This document shows positions 4,773 to 7,832 of a stretch of 7,832 nt of DNA, piece after piece. The DNA lies in contig JAMOVB010000108.1 of the NCBI GenBank assembly GCA_027061705.1, forward strand, positions 1 to 7,832, read 5' to 3'. This stretch comes from Desulfurococcales archaeon (GTDB lineage Archaea; Thermoproteota; Thermoprotei_A; Sulfolobales; NBVN01). The first letter of the stretch is position 1. Each line of letters opens with the position of its first letter. A program made the position numbers and the translations under genes. Below the pieces are notes generated by a model. That model made no database searches. It saw nothing but the letters and a program-made list of their open reading frames with translations, and had not been told where the DNA came from.

Positions 4773-5666
4773 TTAACGCTCCGCCAACCTCAGTATCGTC
4801 TCCCAAGCGTCGTCAACCATCTTCTCAAGTATGCTTATGTCCTCATCTCTAAGCGTTCTAAACCTGCCCTGCAACCTTATGTACTCCTTAATCGGCTTCC
4901 TCTTTGACTTGTCTGCGTATGGTTTGCTCGGCGGGCTTATTCTTAATTTGCCGTTCTCAGCTTCGAAGAGTATCCACATGCCAGTCTCCACCGCTAGCTT
5001 GGCGACGTGAACGGTTTTCGCTGGGTCAAACCTCCAGCCTACTGGGCATGGTGCGTGGAGGTGTATGAATTTGAAGCCCTTGATGCTTGCCGCCTTCCTG
5101 ACCTTCTCGATGAAGTCCAGCGGGTAACCGACGCTGGCTGTCGCTACGTACGGTATCTTATGCATCAGCATTATTAGTGAGAGCTCCTTCTTCCTCTCCC
5201 TCTTACCCCTCCACGTCGTAGTGGTCCAAGCGCCGAATGGTGTTAGCGAGGATCTCTGAATGCCTGTGTTCATGTAGGCCTCATTATCAACGCATATGTG
5301 TATGACGTTGTCGTTACGCTCGGCGGCGCCTGAGAGGGTCGCGAAGCCTATGTCGGCGGTCCCGCCATCACCTCCCCACGCGACAACGACGGCGTCCTCA
5401 CCTAGGATCTTCTTAGCCGCGGCTAACCCTGCGGCGACGGCGTCTGAGGATGCGAACGGCACGTTGAGGGTTGGGAATACGAACGCCCCTCCGGGGGCTA
5501 GACCCTGTATTATCGAAGTGCATCCGGCCGGTATGACTATCATTAACTTCCTCCCTAACGCCATTGTCAGGTACTTAAGCCCTAGAGCTTCCGGGCATCC
5601 TGGACATGATGCGTTGCCGGGTAGGAAGAGCTTCTCCTTAGGTAGATCCTTAATCGAGATCGGCAT
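4773..5666 (-). CDS. porB: Pyruvate:ferredoxin oxidoreductase, beta subunit (thiamine diphosphate-binding)
   Basis: A 297-aa catalytic subunit that binds thiamine diphosphate and one 4Fe-4S cluster, and with PorA decarboxylates pyruvate to acetyl-CoA (or runs in reverse as pyruvate synthase). The start is the ATG at 5666: it is preceded by GGGAGGTGA, a full-strength ribosome-binding site that overlaps the porA stop. An ORF start eight codons earlier would lie inside that site. Cluster cysteines are C21, C24, C49 and C207 (CPGC, PAGC and HAPCPVGW). The thiamine diphosphate motif runs from GDGG at 99-102 through GAAERNDN at 113-120, then DNEAYMNTGIQRSSLTP (127-143). After TTTT the family's usual P-x-GK is WRGK here. 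A related 2-oxoacid (for example 2-oxoisovalerate) cannot be excluded as substrate. It is the last gene of the operon. Confidence 0.92.
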   Translation of the reverse strand: MPISIKDLPKEKLFLPGNASCPGCPEALGLKYLTMALGRKLMIVIPAGCTSIIQGLAPGGAFVFPTLNVPFASSDAVAAGLAAAKKILGEDAVVVAWGGDGGTADIGFATLSGAAERNDNVIHICVDNEAYMNTGIQRSSLTPFGAWTTTTWRGKRERKKELSLIMLMHKIPYVATASVGYPLDFIEKVRKAASIKGFKFIHLHAPCPVGWRFDPAKTVHVAKLAVETGMWILFEAENGKLRISPPSKPYADKSKRKPIKEYIRLQGRFRTLRDEDISILEKMVDDAWETILRLAER

Positions 5667-5671
5667 TCCCA

Positions 5672-6850
5672 TCACCTCCCGTAATACCATTCAATAAATG
5701 TAGAGAACCTGCCTGTCTCCTCAACCTCAGCCACTGACTTCAGCACAGCGTCAGCTATGTCCTCGTACGTGACGTCGAGCCCGGTAACGCCTGCGAGCAC
5801 GTTCTTAACCGGCACCCTAACGCCTGCAGCCATTAGGTGCGCCGCGACATCTAGGAACAGCTGCCCTGCAGACCCTGCAGAAACGCCGCGGTCGAACACT
5901 ATCACGCTCTTAGCGTTGGTAAGCCACTTAAGCAGCTCCTCCCTTGGGAACGGCCTGACGTACCTAACCTTAATCACGCCGACCCTAATGCCCTTCTCCC
6001 TAAGCCTATCTGCGGCCTCCCTCATGTCGCCGACCCAAGCCCCCATACCGATTATGAAGTGGTCAGCGTCCTCGCATCTGTAGCACTCGATAAGCCCTCC
6101 GTACCTGCGTCCGGTGAGCTTATACCACTCCTCATCGACCTCTTGAATCACCTTCTTAGCCTCCTCCAGCGACTTATGTATGTCCTCACGCATGCGCATG
6201 TTGTCGTGAAGGTCTCTGGGCACGTTACCCATCAGTATTGGGTCGCCGGCCTTCATAATGTATGGCTGCCTGCGCGGTGGTAGGAACGAATCGACGAGCT
6301 CCTGGCCAGGCAGGTCGACGGGCTCGGTGGTGTGGCTGAGTATGAAGGCGTCAAGCCCCACCATCCCGGGAAGGAAGACTCTCGGATCCTCAGTTATTTT
6401 GAACATCTTTATAGTCTCGTCAAGCACCTCCTGATTATGCTCGGCCATCATTATGATCCAGCCGGAGTCCCTCTGATCCATAAGGTCTGAGTGGTCCGAC
6501 CATATGTTCCACGGCGGCCCTATAGTCCTAGTAACTATAACCATTACTAGTGGAACCCTGGCGCCAGCAACCCACCACACCATCTCATGCATGTATAGCA
6601 GGCCGTGTGATGACGTCGCCGTGAACGCCCTGACACCGCCGCTCGCCGCGCCGTAAGCCGCTGCCAGTGCGGAATGCTCCGACTCAACCCTAATCATCTC
6701 CGCATCCATCTCGCCGTTATCGATGAACTGAGCTAGCTTCTCAACTATCGTTGTTTGTGGGGTTATCGGGTAGGCCGCGACCACCTTAACCCTAGCGAGC
6801 TTTGCCGCATACGCGGCCGCGTAATTACCTGTTAAGGGCTTGACCACCAT
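5672..6850 (-). CDS. porA: Pyruvate:ferredoxin oxidoreductase, alpha subunit
   Basis: A 392-aa subunit carrying the pyrimidine-side half of the thiamine diphosphate site. Near the N-terminus are AYPITPQT (26-33) and E-S-EHSA (56-61), whose glutamate activates the cofactor, then FTATSSHGLLYMHE and the substrate-pocket region TRTIGPPWNIWSDHSD. The C-terminal half has the transketolase C-terminal-like fold with IIGMGAWVGDMREAADRLR, KVRYVRPFP and FDRGVSAGSAGQLF. The ATG at 6850 overlaps the porD stop as TGATG, the usual coupled arrangement. A GTG one codon earlier (6853) is also possible and changes nothing important. The stop TGA at 5674-5672 lies inside the porB ribosome-binding site, 5 nt before the porB ATG, so translation of the two subunits is probably coupled. 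Length is typical. Confidence 0.93.
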   Translation of the reverse strand: MVVKPLTGNYAAAYAAKLARVKVVAAYPITPQTTIVEKLAQFIDNGEMDAEMIRVESEHSALAAAYGAASGGVRAFTATSSHGLLYMHEMVWWVAGARVPLVMVIVTRTIGPPWNIWSDHSDLMDQRDSGWIIMMAEHNQEVLDETIKMFKITEDPRVFLPGMVGLDAFILSHTTEPVDLPGQELVDSFLPPRRQPYIMKAGDPILMGNVPRDLHDNMRMREDIHKSLEEAKKVIQEVDEEWYKLTGRRYGGLIECYRCEDADHFIIGMGAWVGDMREAADRLREKGIRVGVIKVRYVRPFPREELLKWLTNAKSVIVFDRGVSAGSAGQLFLDVAAHLMAAGVRVPVKNVLAGVTGLDVTYEDIADAVLKSVAEVEETGRFSTFIEWYYGR

Positions 6851-7134
6851 CACGCACCACCCTCTGGAACCATCTTAATGGCCCCTGTGGGGCATACGGA
6901 GGAGCATATGCCGCACCCCTTGCAGTAGTCATAGTCTATGCTTATGAAGCGCTCACCACCCTCGTTAACATCTATCACGTTCTCAGGGCAGTATAGCCAG
7001 CATAGCCTGCACTTAACGCATTTAGATGGGTCATACACCGGCCTCATAACCCTCCACGTCCCCGTCTTCCCAGCCACGCCGGGGCCGGGCCTCGATATCG
7101 GGAGCACCTTACCGTGGGGATTCAACTCAGACAC
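6850..7134 (-). CDS. porD: Pyruvate:ferredoxin oxidoreductase, delta subunit (ferredoxin-like)
   Basis: A 94-aa electron-transfer subunit with two 4Fe-4S clusters. Cluster motif 1 is C39-x2-C42-x2-C45-x3-C49-P and motif 2 is C71-x2-C74-x2-C77-x3-C81-P, both complete. It passes electrons from the PorAB active site to external ferredoxin. Ahead of the clusters is the characteristic N-terminal extension with TGTWRVMRPVYDPSKC. The GTG start at 7134 overlaps the last codons of porG by 8 nt. The GGTGAGG before it provides the ribosome-binding site. A TTG at 7125 is a possible alternative with less support. The gene lies second in the operon, and its stop overlaps porA. Confidence 0.93.
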   Translation of the reverse strand: MSELNPHGKVLPISRPGPGVAGKTGTWRVMRPVYDPSKCVKCRLCWLYCPENVIDVNEGGERFISIDYDYCKGCGICSSVCPTGAIKMVPEGGA

Positions 7135-7696
7135 ACCTCACCACCTCCTCGTAAGCCCTTCTCGCAGCGGATGCGTTGACCTCACCCCTCTCACCACCTA
7201 TGTACTCCTTAATCGCCTCCTCAACAACGCCTATGTCGAAGCCCAGCACCTTAGCTAGGGCGCCGAGCATCGCCGTATTGACCAGCGGCCACCCTGCCAG
7301 AACGAGGTTTAGGTCTAACGCTATCTTGCTTGCGTTCACGTAGTAAACCTCATGGCCCTTAACGTAGTCCGGTTTGCGCGGGGCGTTAGCAACTACGACG
7401 CCGTCGGGCTTAAGCCCCTTCAGCACGTCCACAAGCTTCGGCAGCATGGGGTCAAGCACTACGACGATGTCTGGATATCTTATCATCGACCTCACCCTAA
7501 TCCGCCTGTTAGATATTCTGGCGAACGCCATTACCGGCGCTCCCCTGCGCTCAGCGCCGAAGAATGGGAATGCCTGTCCCCACAAGCCCGACTTATACGC
7601 TACGGACACAAGTATGTTTGCCGCAGTGACGGCGCCCTGCCCGCCGCGTCCGTGGAATCTAATCTCAACCAAGTCACGCCCCTTCCAAACACCCAA
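7127..7696 (-). CDS. porG: Pyruvate:ferredoxin oxidoreductase, gamma subunit
   Basis: A 189-aa subunit of the four-part enzyme that contributes coenzyme A binding and holds the complex together. Signature motifs: EIRFHGRGGQGAVTAANIL (11-29), the FPFFGAERRGAPV block (43-55) and the C-terminal GWPLVNTAMLGAL. The TTG at 7696 is the first start after the in-frame TGA. It sits behind GAGGCGGT and a TATA at about 7730-7741, and gives a leader near 12 nt. A second TTG at 7672 (eight codons later) would start directly before VEIRFHGRGG, as many homologues do, so the exact N-terminus is uncertain. It is the first gene of porGDAB. Confidence 0.92.
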   Translation of the reverse strand: MGVWKGRDLVEIRFHGRGGQGAVTAANILVSVAYKSGLWGQAFPFFGAERRGAPVMAFARISNRRIRVRSMIRYPDIVVVLDPMLPKLVDVLKGLKPDGVVVANAPRKPDYVKGHEVYYVNASKIALDLNLVLAGWPLVNTAMLGALAKVLGFDIGVVEEAIKEYIGGERGEVNASAARRAYEEVVRCV

Positions 7697-7729
7697 GGTA
7701 CCGCCTCAATAAATAATTCATTGGAGTAT

Positions 7730-7743
7730 GTAAAATATATTAC
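7730..7743 (-). promoter_or_regulatory. Promoter of the porGDAB operon
   Basis: The minus strand reads GTAATATATTTTAC. A start site about 26 nt downstream falls near 7709, just before the GAGGCGGT ribosome-binding site and the TTG of porG. A second AT-rich element farther upstream (7796-7804) could give a longer leader. Confidence 0.55.
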
Positions 7744-7750
7744 CCTGCAC

Positions 7751-7766
7751 TACATGGTTTAATGTA
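7751..7766. promoter_or_regulatory. Inverted repeat upstream of the por promoter, possible operator
   Basis: TACAT-GGTTTA-ATGTA, a 5-bp inverted repeat with a 6-bp spacer, immediately upstream of the por TATA region. The size and AT-rich centre resemble Lrp/AsnC-type binding sites, but five-base arms are common by chance in AT-rich DNA. Confidence 0.25.
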
Positions 7767-7795
7767 ATATGATTTCATCGTATCGAGTTAAACGG

Positions 7796-7803
7796 TTTAA
7801 AAA
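7796..7803 (+). promoter_or_regulatory. Possible TATA box for a rightward gene beyond the window
   Basis: TTTAAAAA preceded by AACGG. A start site would fall near 7826, so any gene it drives begins after the window end. The same sequence could also work in the minus direction as a distal por promoter. Confidence 0.35.
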
Positions 7804-7832
7804 GTATAAACTACTCACCACCCGAAAACCTC

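Noticed and set aside
5296..6283. Plus-strand ORFs of 133, 108 and 74 aa opposite porB and porA
   Set aside because: Antisense shadows of well-conserved genes, with compositions rich in S, T, P and A and no promoter or ribosome-binding site.
1..7832. CRISPR array, defence island, transposase, toxin-antitoxin or integrase
   Set aside because: No repeat array and no such protein motifs were found. The genes are ordinary housekeeping functions.

Overview
The window looks like the chromosome of a thermophilic archaeon, most likely a member of the Thermoproteota (crenarchaeal relatives). Reasons: an archaeal-type RNase P RNA, TiaS (the archaeal tRNA-Ile2 agmatidine synthase), an archaeal Sec61-beta, Tsr3, a four-subunit ferredoxin-dependent ketoacid oxidoreductase, archaeal TATA boxes, short or absent 5' leaders, and GTG/TTG starts alongside ATG. 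The full-length (about 330 nt) RNase P RNA argues against Pyrobaculum-like lineages, which have a shortened form. I cannot name the order or genus.

Layout. 1-650: 3' part of a MurG-like family 28 glycosyltransferase gene, cut by the window edge. 687-818: a small unrecognised 43-codon ORF. 987-1063 (-): tRNA-Ala(UGC) with encoded CCA. 1141-1469 (+): RNase P RNA. 1475-2020 (-): tsr3 (18S/16S rRNA aminocarboxypropyltransferase), convergent with rnpB and only 5 nt away. 2097-2345 (+): a stand-alone Lrp/AsnC ligand-binding (RAM) domain protein, divergent from tsr3 over a shared TATA region, followed 13 nt later by tiaS (2359-3675, +), whose conserved N-terminus has no ATG/GTG/TTG. 3701-3904 (-): Sec61-beta. 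3978-4250 (+): MazG-like pyrophosphohydrolase. 4251-4772: a 522-bp AT-rich gap with no convincing gene, containing hairpins and a 21-bp direct repeat pair. 4773-7696 (-): the porGDAB operon, with its promoter near 7735. The right edge carries a probable promoter for a rightward gene beyond the window.

How it fits together. The left half is dominated by RNA maturation: a tRNA, the RNA that trims tRNA 5' ends, an rRNA modification enzyme and a tRNA anticodon modification enzyme. The right half is central carbon metabolism: PorG, PorD, PorA and PorB together form a pyruvate (or related 2-oxoacid):ferredoxin oxidoreductase that links acyl-CoA and CO2 to ferredoxin. The genes are tightly packed, with overlaps or gaps of a few bases within the operon.

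No new multi-gene system (defence, mobile or CRISPR) is visible. The points most worth a second look are the unusual start and altered DDTD motif of TiaS, a change at the normally invariant bulge of RNase P helix P4, and the repeat-bearing AT-rich gap.
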